A stretch of DNA of 64,000 nucleotides. Source: Gemmatimonadota bacterium. Its GTDB lineage: Bacteria; Gemmatimonadota; Gemmatimonadetes; Longimicrobiales; Gaopeijiaceae. A program made the position numbers and the translations under genes. This document shows positions 8,839 to 19,198 of this stretch, one piece after another. Every line of letters starts with the position of its first letter. Positions within the stretch are counted from its first letter, which is position 1. The stretch lies in NCBI GenBank assembly GCA_022560615.1, contig JADFSR010000003.1:124001-188000 (forward strand), in the 5' to 3' direction. The notes under the pieces were generated by a model. That model was given only the letters and a program-made list of their open reading frames with translations. It was not told the origin of the DNA and made no database searches.

Positions 8839-9222
8839 ATGGCGACGAATCAGGAAGAGCTGCTCGAAACCATCGGCAACATGACCGTTCTCGAGCTGTC
8901 GGAGTTCGTTGACGCCTTCAAGGACAAGTTCAACGTCACTGCGATGGCTGCTCCGGTTGCGATGCTGCCGGGCATGGCCGGTCCAGGCGCTGAAGCTGCC
9001 GCCGAGGAGAAAGACGAGTTCGACGTCGTTCTCGAGAGCTTTGGCGACAAGAAGATCCAGGTCATCAAAGTCGTGCGCGAGCTCACCGGCCTCGGTCTCA
9101 AGGAGGCGAAGGATCTCGTAGATGGTGCCCCGGGCACGATCAAAGAAGGTGCGAGCAAGCAGGAGGCCGAGGAAATGAAATCCAGGCTCGAGGACGTCGG
9201 CGCCGCAGTCGCGCTCAAGTAG
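8839..9222 (+). CDS. rplL: 50S ribosomal protein L7/L12
   Basis: This 127-residue acidic stalk protein recruits translational GTPases. The N-terminal dimerisation helix ([15 protein letters not shown]) is followed by an Ala/Gly/Pro hinge and the C-terminal factor-binding domain ([20 protein letters not shown]). The ATG at 8839 follows a strong AGGAGG-type site (8822-8827). An upstream in-frame start would lie within rplJ. Confidence 0.97.
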   Translation: MATNQEELLETIGNMTVLELSEFVDAFKDKFNVTAMAAPVAMLPGMAGPGAEAAAEEKDEFDVVLESFGDKKIQVIKVVRELTGLGLKEAKDLVDGAPGTIKEGASKQEAEEMKSRLEDVGAAVALK

Positions 9223-9229
9223 GGCTCTG

Positions 9230-9362
9230 GCGTTGCAGCCTGCCTTCAGGGCAGCGAACGCGAAGCTGGCCTGCGGCCCGCGCCGCCGCGCGGGTCGGAA
9301 GCTATCGCGCGACAACATGGGCTAGTCACACGGAACGCCGCTCACCCGTCGTCAGGGTGAGC
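9230..9362 (+). promoter_or_regulatory. Three hairpins between rplL and rpoB
   Basis: The 160-bp gap holds three perfect or nested stems: GCGTT(9230-9234)/AACGC(9257-9261) enclosing CTGCC/GGCAG, CCCGCGC/GCGCGGG at 9277-9294 with loop CGCC, and GCTCACCC/GGGTGAGC at 9340-9362 with a 7-base loop. In E. coli the same junction carries an attenuator and an RNase III site that set the ratio of L7/L12 to RNA polymerase. A similar function is plausible. There is no T-tract. Confidence 0.45.
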
Positions 9363-9382
9363 CGTTATAAGGGGGACGTACG

Positions 9383-12300
9383 TTGGAACTGCGCAAAGAC
9401 AACCGCCCGATCCTGGATTTTGCCAAGCTCGGTCGTGTCATGCCGATGCCGAACTTGCTGGACGTTCAGCTCCGCTCGTTCGAGCAACTCGTCGATCCCG
9501 ACAGCAATCCCGACGAGCAGTGGGATTTCGGGCTCGACCGTGTCTTTTCTGAGATCTTTCCGATCTCGGATGTGAACGACTACTTCACGCTCGAGTTCGT
9601 CAGTGCCGCGCTGGGCGAGCCGAAGTACTCCGTCGAGGAGTGCATGGAGCGTGACATGACCTACGCGGCGCCGCTCAAGGCCACGCTCCGCCTCATCGTC
9701 TGGGAACAGCCGGAAGAAGACGAAGAGGAGAGGAGGAAGAGGAGGAAGAGGAAAAAGAAGGAGCCGCCCCCGGCGGACCGTCGGCCGGTCGATATCATCG
9801 AGAAAGAGGTCTACCTCGGTGACCTGCCGCTCCTGACCGAGCTCGGCACGTTCATCGTCAACGGCGCCGAGCGCGTCGTCGTGAGCCAATTGCACCGGTC
9901 CCCGGGCGTGGTGTTCGAGGAGAGCATCCACCCGAATGGGACGAAGCTATATAGCGCTCGGATCATTCCGTTCCGTGGATCATGGGTCGAGTTCACGCTC
10001 GACATCAATGACATCTGCTACGTCCACATCGATAAGAAGAAGAAGTTCCCGGCGACCGCCCTCCTGAGGGCGCTCGGCTACGGAACCGACGCGGAGATCT
10101 TCCAGCTCTTCTACGACGTGACCCAGGTCAAGCTCACCGGGAAGAACGCGACTACGCTCGAGGAGCTCGAGGGCAAGGTCGTTGCCGAGGAGTTCGTCGA
10201 TCCGGAGACCGGCGAGATCCTCATTGAGAACGGCGAGGAGATCGCTGAAGAGGTCAGGGAGATCCTCGAGCGTCTCGGCACGAAGAAGCTCAAGATCTAT
10301 ACGACGGATCGGCAGACGCCTCGCGGCGACAGCCCCATGATCAAGAACACGATCAAGAAGGACCCGACCGACAGTGAGGAAGACGCGCTGTACGCGATCT
10401 ACTCGCTGCTCCGACCGGGTGACGCGCCGAACGTCGACACAGCTCGTGCCGCGCTCGAAAGGGTCTTCTTCAGCCCGAAGCGCTACGACCTCGGCCGGGT
10501 TGGCCGGTATAAGATCAACCAACGCCTGGGCGTGGACATCCCTCGCACCCAGACGGTGCTCACCAAAGACGATTTCATCTCCATCATCCGGCACCTCATC
10601 GAGCTCAACGAGGGCCGCGGCTACACGGATGACATCGATCATCTCGGCAATCGCCGCGTGCGTACGGTCGGTGAGCTCATCGCCAACCAGTTCTCCGTCG
10701 GCTTGAGCCGCATGGCGCGCCTCGTGAAGGAGCGCATGTCGATCAATACCGACCCGGACAAGGTGAATATCGACGACCTGGTCAACGCGCGGACCGTGTC
10801 CGCCGTGATCCAGGCCTTCTTCGGCTCGTCGCAGCTCAGCCAGTTCATGGACCAGACCAATCCTCTCGCCGAGCTGACGCACAAGCGTCGGTTGTCTGCG
10901 CTCGGGCCGGGTGGTCTGACGCGTGAGCGCGCGGGCTTCGAAGTCCGTGACGTGCACTATTCCCACTATGGGCGCATGTGCCCGATCGAGACTCCGGAGG
11001 GTCCGAACATCGGGCTCATCACATCGCTCACGACCTACTCGCGGATCAACGATCTCGGCTTCGTCGAGACGCCGTACAGGGTGGTCAAGAAGGGCAAAGT
11101 CACGAACAAGATCGAGTGGCTTTCCGCCAACGAAGAGGAAGGCGCCCGCATCGCCCAGGCCAACGCGCCGCTCGGCGAGAAGGGAAACTTCTTGAAGGAG
11201 TTCGTCCTCTGCCGTGCGAAGGGTGACTTTCCGCTGCTCCGGCCCGGGGAGATCGACTATATGGATGTCTCGCCAGACCAGCTGGTCTCGGTCGCCGCGG
11301 CGTTGATTCCCTTCCTGGAGCACGACGACGCGAACCGGGCGCTGATGGGCTCGAACATGCAACGCCAGGCGGTGCCGCTCCTCTACACGGATGCGCCACT
11401 CGTGGGCACGGGTCTCGAGGCGAAAGTAGCGTTGGACTCGGGTGCGGTGATCACCGCACGCCGGGGCGGCACCGTCACGCACGTCACCGCCGACGAAATC
11501 CTGGTCGACACCGGCTCGATAAAGCCGGGCCATGCGGACCAGCCGCTCGCGAAGCTCACGCGGTTCGACCGATACCGCCTCAAGAAATTCTGGCGGACCA
11601 ACCAAGACACGGCGATCAACCAGCGTCCGCTGGTGTCGATCGGCGAGACCGTTAAGCCTGGCGACATCATCGCGGACGGCCCGAGCACCGACGCGGGCGA
11701 GCTCGCTCTGGGCCGCAACGTGCTCGTCGCCTTCATGCCCTGGTACGGTTCGAATTTCGAGGATGCGATCGTCATCAGTGAAAAGCTGGTGAAGGACGAC
11801 GTCTTCACCTCGATCCATATCCAAGAGCTCGAACTGCACGTCCGGGACACCAAGCGCGGCATGGAAGAGATCACGCGCGAACTCCCGAACGTCGCCGAGG
11901 AGAGCCTCGTTGATCTCGACGAGCGCGGCATTGTGCGAATCGGGGCGAGGGTCAAGGCTGGCGACATCCTGTGCGGCAAGATCACCCCGAAGGGCGAGAC
12001 CGAGCTCTCTCCCGAGGAGAAGCTGCTCACCGCGATCTTCGGTGAAAAAGCGAAGGACGTGAAGGATTCGTCGCTGCGCGTGCCCCCGGGAATGACGGGC
12101 ACGATCATCGACGTGAAAATGTTCTCTCGCCGGATCGACGATCCGCTGCTCGAAAAGGAGCACGGCGCCAAGATCGGTGACTTGCGCACCTTGGAACGTG
12201 AGGAGATCCAGCGGATCTCCGAAGCGCGTGACGAGGAGCTACGCGGCATCCTCAATCGCCAGACCGTAAGCCTGATGCTCAAAAAGGGCACGGTCGAATC

Positions 12301-13636
12301 GCTCTTGAAAGAGGGCGAGAAGTTCACGAAGGAGAGCATCGACGAGATCAACTTCAAGAAGGTCGATCTCGCGACGTTCAAGCTTCAGAACAAGGAAGCC
12401 AGCGAGAGGATCCGGCGGCTCGTGGATGAGGCCCAGAGCCGCATCCAGCGGGTCAAGGAGAAGACAGAGGAGCAGATCGACAAGGTCTTCCAGCCCGATG
12501 AGCTCCCGCCAGGCGTGGTTCAGCTGGTGAAGGTCTATGTCGGAGAGAAAAGGAAGATCTCCGTCGGCGACAAGATGGCCGGACGTCACGGGAACAAGGG
12601 CATCGTCGCCAGGATCGTGCCCGAAGAGGAGATGCCGTTCCTCCCGGATGGGACCCCGGTCGAGATCGTTCTCAATCCGTTGGGCGTGCCGTCACGCATG
12701 AACCTCGGGCAGATTCTGGAGACTCACCTCGGATGGGCCGGCATGATACTCGGCTTCGAGTCCAAGAGTCCGGTATTTCAGGGGGCCAACGAGAACGAAG
12801 TCGGCGCCCTTCTCAAGCTTGCCGGACTGAAGTGGGTCACGGATGCCCTGCACCTCGAGGCCCAACCGCCGGTCACGGAGGACGGGATCGAGCAGCTCGT
12901 GAGTACGGCCAACTTGCTTCCCGTCGTTATGGCCGGCAGCGATGAGGGCAACGGGAACGGCACGCACGCGGTGGGACACACCCATGGTATCGGCCAACCT
13001 CTCGACGCTTACCTGGCGCTCGATCTGCGTAAGAAACAGCAGAAGTTCATCGACGACCTCGCAGGGTTCTTGGTCGCCGCTGCCGAGGAGATCTCGGCGC
13101 GAGGGGACGACAAGATGGCGACGCTCTTCCCGGCGATTCAGAAGCTCAAGGGCCGCTCGAGCATCAAGTCGGGTCTCGACGACGCGGTCGTCGAGCTCAT
13201 GGAGTACGCGGAGATCTTCCCCAACGGAAAGATTCGGCTCCGAGATGGCCGGAGCGGTCGCCGCTTCGACTTCCCGGTCACCGTTGGCTCGGTGTACATG
13301 CTCAAGCTCAGTCACCTCGTGGATGACAAGATCCACGCGCGCTCAATCGGACCGTATTCGCTGGTTACACAGCAGCCGCTCGCCGGGAAGGCACAGTTCG
13401 GCGGGCAACGCTTCGGTGAGATGGAGGTGTGGGCGCTCGAGGCATACGGTGCGGCGCACACGCTGCAGGAGATCCTCACCGTCAAGTCGGACGACGTGCA
13501 GGGTCGCTCGAAGGTCTACGAGGCCATCGTGAAGGGTGAGAACATGCCGAAGCCGGGAATTCCGGAGTCGTTCAACGTGCTCGTGAAAGAACTTCAGGCT
13601 CTCGGCCTGAGCGTAACGCTCGGGGAGGAAGGGTAA
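9383..13636 (+). CDS. rpoB: RNA polymerase beta subunit
   Basis: This catalytic-core subunit has 1417 residues. The rifampicin pocket is intact and looks drug-sensitive ([20 protein letters not shown] and [10 protein letters not shown]). The C-terminal [12 protein letters not shown] and the switch region are present. The TTG at 9383 follows AAGGGGG and starts before the first conserved strand. Residues 109-135 are a charged insertion (acidic run, then Arg/Lys-rich, then PPP) just before [11 protein letters not shown]. coli has a short loop there. The insertion is encoded partly by a 42-base all-purine run at 9722-9763. The stop overlaps rpoC by one base. Confidence 0.98.
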   Translation: MELRKDNRPILDFAKLGRVMPMPNLLDVQLRSFEQLVDPDSNPDEQWDFGLDRVFSEIFPISDVNDYFTLEFVSAALGEPKYSVEECMERDMTYAAPLKATLRLIVWEQPEEDEEERRKRRKRKKKEPPPADRRPVDIIEKEVYLGDLPLLTELGTFIVNGAERVVVSQLHRSPGVVFEESIHPNGTKLYSARIIPFRGSWVEFTLDINDICYVHIDKKKKFPATALLRALGYGTDAEIFQLFYDVTQVKLTGKNATTLEELEGKVVAEEFVDPETGEILIENGEEIAEEVREILERLGTKKLKIYTTDRQTPRGDSPMIKNTIKKDPTDSEEDALYAIYSLLRPGDAPNVDTARAALERVFFSPKRYDLGRVGRYKINQRLGVDIPRTQTVLTKDDFISIIRHLIELNEGRGYTDDIDHLGNRRVRTVGELIANQFSVGLSRMARLVKERMSINTDPDKVNIDDLVNARTVSAVIQAFFGSSQLSQFMDQTNPLAELTHKRRLSALGPGGLTRERAGFEVRDVHYSHYGRMCPIETPEGPNIGLITSLTTYSRINDLGFVETPYRVVKKGKVTNKIEWLSANEEEGARIAQANAPLGEKGNFLKEFVLCRAKGDFPLLRPGEIDYMDVSPDQLVSVAAALIPFLEHDDANRALMGSNMQRQAVPLLYTDAPLVGTGLEAKVALDSGAVITARRGGTVTHVTADEILVDTGSIKPGHADQPLAKLTRFDRYRLKKFWRTNQDTAINQRPLVSIGETVKPGDIIADGPSTDAGELALGRNVLVAFMPWYGSNFEDAIVISEKLVKDDVFTSIHIQELELHVRDTKRGMEEITRELPNVAEESLVDLDERGIVRIGARVKAGDILCGKITPKGETELSPEEKLLTAIFGEKAKDVKDSSLRVPPGMTGTIIDVKMFSRRIDDPLLEKEHGAKIGDLRTLEREEIQRISEARDEELRGILNRQTVSLMLKKGTVESLLKEGEKFTKESIDEINFKKVDLATFKLQNKEASERIRRLVDEAQSRIQRVKEKTEEQIDKVFQPDELPPGVVQLVKVYVGEKRKISVGDKMAGRHGNKGIVARIVPEEEMPFLPDGTPVEIVLNPLGVPSRMNLGQILETHLGWAGMILGFESKSPVFQGANENEVGALLKLAGLKWVTDALHLEAQPPVTEDGIEQLVSTANLLPVVMAGSDEGNGNGTHAVGHTHGIGQPLDAYLALDLRKKQQKFIDDLAGFLVAAAEEISARGDDKMATLFPAIQKLKGRSSIKSGLDDAVVELMEYAEIFPNGKIRLRDGRSGRRFDFPVTVGSVYMLKLSHLVDDKIHARSIGPYSLVTQQPLAGKAQFGGQRFGEMEVWALEAYGAAHTLQEILTVKSDDVQGRSKVYEAIVKGENMPKPGIPESFNVLVKELQALGLSVTLGEEG

Positions 13637-16600
13637 TGATCGATTTTCCTAGGACCCGCGATCAGAGCGGATCGGACTTCGAGTTCATTCGGGTCAAGAT
13701 CGCCTCTCCGGAGGAGATCCGGGGCTGGTCGTTCGGCGAGGTCGTGAAGCCCGAGACGATCAACTACCGCTCGTTCAAGCCGGAGCGCGACGGTCTGTTC
13801 TGCGAGCGCATTTTCGGGCCCGTAAAGGACTGGGAGTGCCACTGCGGGAAGTTCAAGCGCATCCGCTTCCGGGGTCATGTATGCGACCGGTGCGGTGTCG
13901 AAGTGACGCTCTCCAAGGTGCGGCGCGAGCGCATGGGGCACATCGAGCTCGCGGTGCCGGTGGCACACATCTGGTTCTTCAAGACACTCCCGAGTCAGCT
14001 CGGATACCTGCTCGGCATGACGCTGCGCGACCTCGAGAAGGTCATCTACTACGCGGCGTACGTCGTCACGCATCCCGGAAAGCAGGAAGTGGAGTTCCAG
14101 GATCTGCTCGACGAGGACGAGTACTACGATCTGCGCGTGAAAGCGCGAGACGAGAACGACGAACAGTTCAAGGCCGAGATCGGTGCGGAGGCGGCGCGCA
14201 CGCTGCTCAAGCTGCTCGATACACCGGACAAGAAGATCAAGGATCGGAATGCCGATGGCCGTGGGCTCGACCGGCTCGCCGAATGGCTTCGCTATGAGAT
14301 CGTGCACGAAACGTCCCAGCACCGGAAGAAGAAGAAGCTCAAGCGGCTCAAGGTGGTGGACGCGCTGCGCAACTCGGGCGATACCGCCGACACGCGGAAC
14401 CGTCCAGAGTGGATGGTCATGGACGTGGTTCCGGTCATCCCGCCCGATCTTCGTCCGCTCGTACCGCTGGACGGTGGTCGCTTCGCGACCTCCGACTTGA
14501 ACGACCTGTACCGGCGAGTCATCAACAGGAACAACCGGCTCAAGAAGCTCATAGACATGCGCGCTCCGGAGGTCATCCTCCGCAACGAGAAGCGCATGCT
14601 GCAGGAGGCTGTCGACGCACTCTTTGACAACGGTCGCCGATCGAAGGCGATCCGGGGTCGCGGCAAGCGTCCGCTCAAGTCGCTCAGCGACATGCTGAAG
14701 GGCAAGCAGGGCCGTTTCAGGCAGAACCTGCTCGGCAAGCGTGTGGACTACTCCGGCCGTTCGGTCATCGTAGTCGGGCCGGAGCTCAAGCTGCACCAGT
14801 GTGGCTTGCCGAAGGCGATGGCGGTCGAGCTGTTCAAGCCGTTCATCATCCACGAGCTCGAGAAGCGCGGCGAGGCCGAGACGGTGAAGCGCGCCAAGAA
14901 GATCGTGGAGCGCGCGGACCCGCAAGTGTACGAGGTCCTCGAGGACATCATCAAGGACCACCCAGTTCTGCTGAACCGTGCGCCGACGTTGCACCGGTTG
15001 GGTATCCAGGCGTTCGAGCCGGTGCTCGTCGAGGGCAAGGCGATCCGTATCCACCCGCTGGTGTGCGCGGCGTTCAACGCGGACTTCGACGGAGACCAGA
15101 TGGCGGTACACCTGCCGCTGTCGTTTGAAGCCCAGCTCGAGGCGCGCGTGCTCATGCTGGCGTCCAACAACATCTTGCTGCCGTCGAACGGTCGTCCCGT
15201 TTGTACGCCGACGCAGGACATGGTCATCGGACTGCACTACCTGACGAACCCCGGGCTCGAGATCACGGGTCTGGAGCGCGTGGCGAACGACTCGAAGGGG
15301 CCGAAGGCACAACGGGAGGACGCGAACGCCAAGTTGGACAAGATCTACGAGAGCGCACCCCACTTCTCCACCTATGGAGAGATCGAGATGGCGCTTGAGC
15401 AGGAGAAGATGACGTTCCAGAGCCCGGTCCATTACTGGGTCGGAGAGCAGCACGGCGAGGAGGACGGATACTGGGTGCGAACGTCCGCGGGTCGCGTGCT
15501 CTTCAATTCGATCATCCCCGACGAGCTCGGTTTCAAGAACCGCACTTTCGGGAAGAAGGAGCTCGGGGATCTGGTCTTCGACTGCTTCGACAAGATCGGT
15601 CTCGCCGAGACGCCGGCTTTCCTGGACGATCTCAAGGACTTCGGTTTCCGCTATGCCACAATGGGCGGCATCAGCGTCGGTATCGACGACCTAGAGGTGC
15701 CCCACGAGAAAGCCGAGATTCTCAAGAAGGCGGATGAGCAGGTGGCGCGTTTCCAGGAGGCGTATGCCAGCGGCTTTATCTCGAACGGCGAGAGGTACAA
15801 CAAGGTCATCGACACGTGGACCCACGCGAACAACGACGTGGCGGACGCGATGGTACGCCGCTTGGAGCGATCCAAGGGCGGCTTCAACCCTGTGTACATG
15901 ATGATGGCCTCCGGCGCCCGGGGTAACCGGGACCAAATGCGTCAGCTAGCCGGCATGCGGGGGCTGATGGCCAAACCGCAGAAGAAGCTCACGGGTGGTA
16001 TCGGCGAGATCATCGAGAGCCCGATCAAGTCGAACTTCCGAGAAGGCCTGTCGGTCGTGGAGTACTTCATCTCCACCCACGGTGCCAGGAAGGGTCTGGC
16101 CGATACGGCGCTCAAGACCGCGGACGCGGGCTATCTCACGCGCCGCTTGGTCGACGTCGCTCAGGACGTGACGGTCATGACCGACGATTGCGGGACGATT
16201 CTCGGCCTGGACATGACCGCGCTGAAGGAAGGTGAGGACATCATCGAGCCGCTCGCGGACCGTATCGTCGGTAACGTGGCGCTCGAGAACGTCTACGACC
16301 CGATCGATGGCGAGCTTCTGGTCGAGGCGGGTGCGCTCATTCTCGAGGACAAGGCCGATGCCATCGAGGATGCGGGTCTCCAGATGGTGAAGATTCGTTC
16401 GGTGCTCACGTGTGAGGCGAAGCGCGGTACGTGCAAGATGTGCTACGGCCGCAACCTCGCGACGATGAAGATGGTTGATACCGGTGAGGCAGTAGGTATT
16501 CTCGCAGCGCAGTCGATCGGTGAGCCGGGCACGCAGCTCACGCTGCGGACGTTCCACATCGGTGGTACGGCATCCCGCATCGCAGCGCAGACGCAGCGCA

Positions 16601-17922
16601 AGTCGAAGATCAAAGGCATCGTGGGCCTCGAGCGTGTCACCACGGTCGTGACGCCCGACGGTGATCGGATCATTACTTCTCGGGAAGGACAGATCCTTCT
16701 CAAGACCCAGGACGATGCTGTCCGTAGCCGCCTCTCAGTTCCCTACGGCGCGACGCTGGCCGTGGTGGAGGAGCAGGCGATCGAGGCTGGGGATCTACTC
16801 TTCAGCTGGGATCCGTACGCGGAGCCGATCGTCGCAGACTCGGCCGGCGTCATCGAGTTCGTCGACATCGTCGACGAGCAGACGATGCGCGAGGAGTTGG
16901 ACGAGTCCACGGGTCGGCGCCAGATGACGATCATCGAGGATCGCGAGAAGAAGCTCCACCCGACCATTCAGATCTGGAAGAACACCAAGAGGCGGGAGAA
17001 GCTTCGCGAGTTCATCATCCCGGTCGGTGCGCAGCTCACTGTCCACGATGGAGACGAGATCAAGGCGGGTGACACCGTCGCAAAGATCAGCCGCGAGGTC
17101 TACAAGACACGCGACATCACGGGTGGCCTGCCCCGCGTCGCCGAGCTGTTCGAGGCTAGGCGACCGAAGGATCCGGCGGTCATCACCGAGATCGACGGTG
17201 AGATCAGCTTCGGCGACATCAAGCGCGGCAAGCGTGAGGTCCACGTCACGCCAGAAACTGGTGAGTTGAGGACGTATCCGGTTCCGGTCGGCAAGCACAT
17301 GCGAGTGCACGAGGGCGACCGTGTCCGGGCGGGTGACCGTCTGAGTGAGGGGCCCATCAATCCACACGACATCCTGCGCATCAAGGGGACGCGGGCCGTT
17401 CAGGAGTACTTGCTGAACGAGATACAGGAGGTGTACCGGCTCCAGGGCGTCAAGATCAACGACAAGCACATCGGGGTCATCGTTCGTCAGATGCTCCAGA
17501 AAGTGCGCGTCACCGATGCCGGCGAGACCCAGCTGCTCGAGGGGGAGAACGTCGACCGGGTAGAGTTCCGCAACGTGAACCAGAAGGCGATCGAGGAGGG
17601 CACGAAACCGGCCCGTTCCGAGCCGCTTCTGCTCGGAATCACCAAGGCGAGCCTCACCACCGAGTCGTTCATCTCGGCGGCTTCGTTCCAGGAGACCACC
17701 AGGGTGCTCACCGACGCCGCAGTACGCGGTGCGCTCGACGAGCTCAAAGGTCTCAAGGAGAACATCATCATTGGCCACCTGATCCCGGCCGGTACGGGTG
17801 CGCACCGCTACCAGGCGGTGGAGTTCATGGTCGAGCAGTCGTTCTACGACGAGGAGATCATCCCGTTGGGCGAGCCCGGGGAGCTGGTGGCTGGGCTGGG
17901 GGTAGGCGGGGAGTCCGATTAG
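13636..17922 (+). CDS. rpoC: RNA polymerase beta' subunit
   Basis: This 1428-residue subunit holds the active site. NADFDGD at 481-487 carries the three Asp that bind catalytic Mg. The N-terminal zinc finger uses Cys68, Cys70, Cys83 and Cys86. A second zinc site is formed by the [13 protein letters not shown] segment. Bridge helix, trigger loop ([18 protein letters not shown]) and the C-terminal jaw are complete. The ATG overlaps the rpoB stop (TAATG). Two GC hairpins follow the stop, without a T-run. Confidence 0.98.
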   Translation: MIDFPRTRDQSGSDFEFIRVKIASPEEIRGWSFGEVVKPETINYRSFKPERDGLFCERIFGPVKDWECHCGKFKRIRFRGHVCDRCGVEVTLSKVRRERMGHIELAVPVAHIWFFKTLPSQLGYLLGMTLRDLEKVIYYAAYVVTHPGKQEVEFQDLLDEDEYYDLRVKARDENDEQFKAEIGAEAARTLLKLLDTPDKKIKDRNADGRGLDRLAEWLRYEIVHETSQHRKKKKLKRLKVVDALRNSGDTADTRNRPEWMVMDVVPVIPPDLRPLVPLDGGRFATSDLNDLYRRVINRNNRLKKLIDMRAPEVILRNEKRMLQEAVDALFDNGRRSKAIRGRGKRPLKSLSDMLKGKQGRFRQNLLGKRVDYSGRSVIVVGPELKLHQCGLPKAMAVELFKPFIIHELEKRGEAETVKRAKKIVERADPQVYEVLEDIIKDHPVLLNRAPTLHRLGIQAFEPVLVEGKAIRIHPLVCAAFNADFDGDQMAVHLPLSFEAQLEARVLMLASNNILLPSNGRPVCTPTQDMVIGLHYLTNPGLEITGLERVANDSKGPKAQREDANAKLDKIYESAPHFSTYGEIEMALEQEKMTFQSPVHYWVGEQHGEEDGYWVRTSAGRVLFNSIIPDELGFKNRTFGKKELGDLVFDCFDKIGLAETPAFLDDLKDFGFRYATMGGISVGIDDLEVPHEKAEILKKADEQVARFQEAYASGFISNGERYNKVIDTWTHANNDVADAMVRRLERSKGGFNPVYMMMASGARGNRDQMRQLAGMRGLMAKPQKKLTGGIGEIIESPIKSNFREGLSVVEYFISTHGARKGLADTALKTADAGYLTRRLVDVAQDVTVMTDDCGTILGLDMTALKEGEDIIEPLADRIVGNVALENVYDPIDGELLVEAGALILEDKADAIEDAGLQMVKIRSVLTCEAKRGTCKMCYGRNLATMKMVDTGEAVGILAAQSIGEPGTQLTLRTFHIGGTASRIAAQTQRKSKIKGIVGLERVTTVVTPDGDRIITSREGQILLKTQDDAVRSRLSVPYGATLAVVEEQAIEAGDLLFSWDPYAEPIVADSAGVIEFVDIVDEQTMREELDESTGRRQMTIIEDREKKLHPTIQIWKNTKRREKLREFIIPVGAQLTVHDGDEIKAGDTVAKISREVYKTRDITGGLPRVAELFEARRPKDPAVITEIDGEISFGDIKRGKREVHVTPETGELRTYPVPVGKHMRVHEGDRVRAGDRLSEGPINPHDILRIKGTRAVQEYLLNEIQEVYRLQGVKINDKHIGVIVRQMLQKVRVTDAGETQLLEGENVDRVEFRNVNQKAIEEGTKPARSEPLLLGITKASLTTESFISAASFQETTRVLTDAAVRGALDELKGLKENIIIGHLIPAGTGAHRYQAVEFMVEQSFYDEEIIPLGEPGELVAGLGVGGESD

Positions 17923-17924
17923 AC

Positions 17925-17987
17925 GGGCCCCTCGGGCCCACATGTTTTGAGGGTGAGGGGCGCTTTCCTTCTCGGGGGGCGCCCCTC
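17925..17987 (+). other. Hairpins after rpoC
   Basis: GGGCCC-CTC-GGGCCC (17925-17939) and GAGGGGCGC (17955-17963) paired with GCGCCCCTC (17979-17987) lie between rpoC and the rpsL promoter. They may protect the 3' end of the rpoBC mRNA or slow the polymerase. No T-tract follows, so intrinsic termination is not supported. Confidence 0.4.
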
Positions 17988-17994
17988 GACTCCG

Positions 17995-18023
17995 TTGACA
18001 CCCTCTGGACCCTTCTCTACCTT
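17995..18023 (+). promoter_or_regulatory. Promoter of the rpsL (str) operon
   Basis: A perfect -35 TTGACA (17995-18000) is followed by a 17-bp spacer and TACCTT (18018-18023), continuing TATG. The -10 is weak by E. coli standards but fits TAnnTTT of the Bacteroidetes -7 element. Transcription would start near 18030, giving a leader of about 87 nt with a terminator-like hairpin before the rpsL ATG. Confidence 0.6.
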
Positions 18024-18076
18024 TATGTGCTGTAGTCGGACCGGCGATTCGCAACGACAGCGAAGAGCCAAATACG

Positions 18077-18100
18077 ACGCGCCGAGAGGCGCGTTTTTTT
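18077..18100 (+). terminator. Terminator/attenuator in the rpsL leader
   Basis: ACGCGCC (18077-18083) and GGCGCGT (18088-18094) form a perfect stem with GAGA loop, followed by six more T bases. This is a textbook intrinsic terminator only 16 bp before the rpsL ATG. It lies downstream of the predicted promoter. It may end rpoBC transcripts and also attenuate the str operon. The RBS-like CAGAGGGC comes right after it. Confidence 0.75.
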
Positions 18101-18116
18101 CACTATCAGAGGGCAA

Positions 18117-18488
18117 ATGCCGACGATCAACCAGCTCGTGAGGAAGGGCCGAAAGGCTGTTCAGAAGAAGAACAAAACCCCGGCTCTTCAGCGGAGTCCG
18201 CAGAAGCGCGGTGTCTGCACGCGCGTGTATACGACGACTCCGAAGAAGCCGAACTCGGCGCTTCGGAAAGTTGCTCGTGTGCGGCTCACGAACGGGTACG
18301 AAGTCACCGCATACATCGGGGGTGAGGGACACAACCTCCAGGAGCACTCGATCGTGCTCATCCGTGGCGGCCGAGTGAAAGACCTTCCGGGTGTTCGGTA
18401 CCACATCATCCGTGGTACGCTGGATACTTCAGGGGTCAGCGATCGTCGCCAGGGACGCTCCAAGTACGGGGCCAAGCGGCCCAAATAA
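18117..18488 (+). CDS. rpsL: 30S ribosomal protein S12
   Basis: This decoding-centre protein has 123 residues. The [16 protein letters not shown] motif and the [11 protein letters not shown] motif contain the Lys positions (43 and 88 in E. coli numbering) where changes give streptomycin resistance; both are Lys here, the sensitive form. It is the first gene of the str operon, preceded by a promoter and a terminator-like hairpin. rpsG starts 12 bp after the stop. Confidence 0.97.
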   Translation: MPTINQLVRKGRKAVQKKNKTPALQRSPQKRGVCTRVYTTTPKKPNSALRKVARVRLTNGYEVTAYIGGEGHNLQEHSIVLIRGGRVKDLPGVRYHIIRGTLDTSGVSDRRQGRSKYGAKRPK

Positions 18489-18500
18489 GGCAAGAAATAG

Positions 18501-18971
18501 ATGAGCCGTCGTTCCCGGGCTGAAAAGAGGGAGACTCCTCCCGATCCGCGCTTCGAGTCGCGTACCGTCACCAAGTTCATCAACAACTTGATGCGGGACG
18601 GTAAGAAGTCGGTCGCCGAGAAGATCTTCTACGACGCGGTCGACATTCTCGAGCAGCGAACCGGTCAGTCGGGGGTGCAGCTGTTCGAGCAGGCGCTGAC
18701 CAACACCAAACCGACGCTCGAGGTGAAGAGCCGCCGCGTCGGTGGCGCGACGTATCAGGTGCCGATCGAGGTTCGCCCGGAGCGCCGCGCGGCTTTGGCG
18801 ATGCGATGGTTGATTTCATACGCGCGTCGCCGTTCGGAAAAGAGTATGTCCGAGCGGCTCGCCGCAGAGCTTCTCGCCGCGAGCCGCGGCGAGGGCGCGA
18901 CGGTCAAGAAGAAGGACGACACGCACCGGATGGCGGAAGCCAACAAGGCGTTCGCGCACTACCGCTGGTAA
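18501..18971 (+). CDS. rpsG: 30S ribosomal protein S7
   Basis: This 156-residue protein organises the 3' major domain of 16S rRNA and touches the E-site tRNA. The N-terminal [10 protein letters not shown], the [14 protein letters not shown] motif and the [16 protein letters not shown] hairpin are typical. S7 is the usual repressor of the str operon, with its target between rpsL and rpsG in E. coli. Here that gap is only 12 bp, so the classical target cannot be present in the same form. Confidence 0.97.
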   Translation: MSRRSRAEKRETPPDPRFESRTVTKFINNLMRDGKKSVAEKIFYDAVDILEQRTGQSGVQLFEQALTNTKPTLEVKSRRVGGATYQVPIEVRPERRAALAMRWLISYARRRSEKSMSERLAAELLAASRGEGATVKKKDDTHRMAEANKAFAHYRW

Positions 18972-19033
18972 CCAGCGTCTAGAGGGACTGGTAGGACCGC
19001 GCCGCCCGCATGGGGTGCAAAGACAATTTGGGA

Positions 19034-19140
19034 CGCGATGGCCCCCTTTGTTTGGGGAACCGGGGCCCTCTCCGATCGAAGGAGCGCGGACGACTGTGGG
19101 CCCTGCGGGGCCGCAGCGGCAGGAGCCGCGCTCCTTTTTT
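19034..19140 (+). terminator. Terminator-like structure in the fusA leader
   Basis: GGAGCGCGG (19081-19089) pairs with CCGCGCTCC (19126-19134), followed by TTTTTT (19135-19140). The 36-base loop is itself GC-rich and can fold. A competing upstream pair exists: GGCCCC (19039-19044) with GGGGCC (19061-19066). It lies 58 bp before the fusA ATG, inside the rpsG-fusA gap. An attenuator controlling fusA-tuf2 relative to rpsL-rpsG is a reasonable reading. No promoter was recognised here. Confidence 0.6.
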
Positions 19141-19198
19141 GCGCCCCAATGACTGACAGTGACCAACGATGCACGGATGGATAGACGGACCTAGATAG

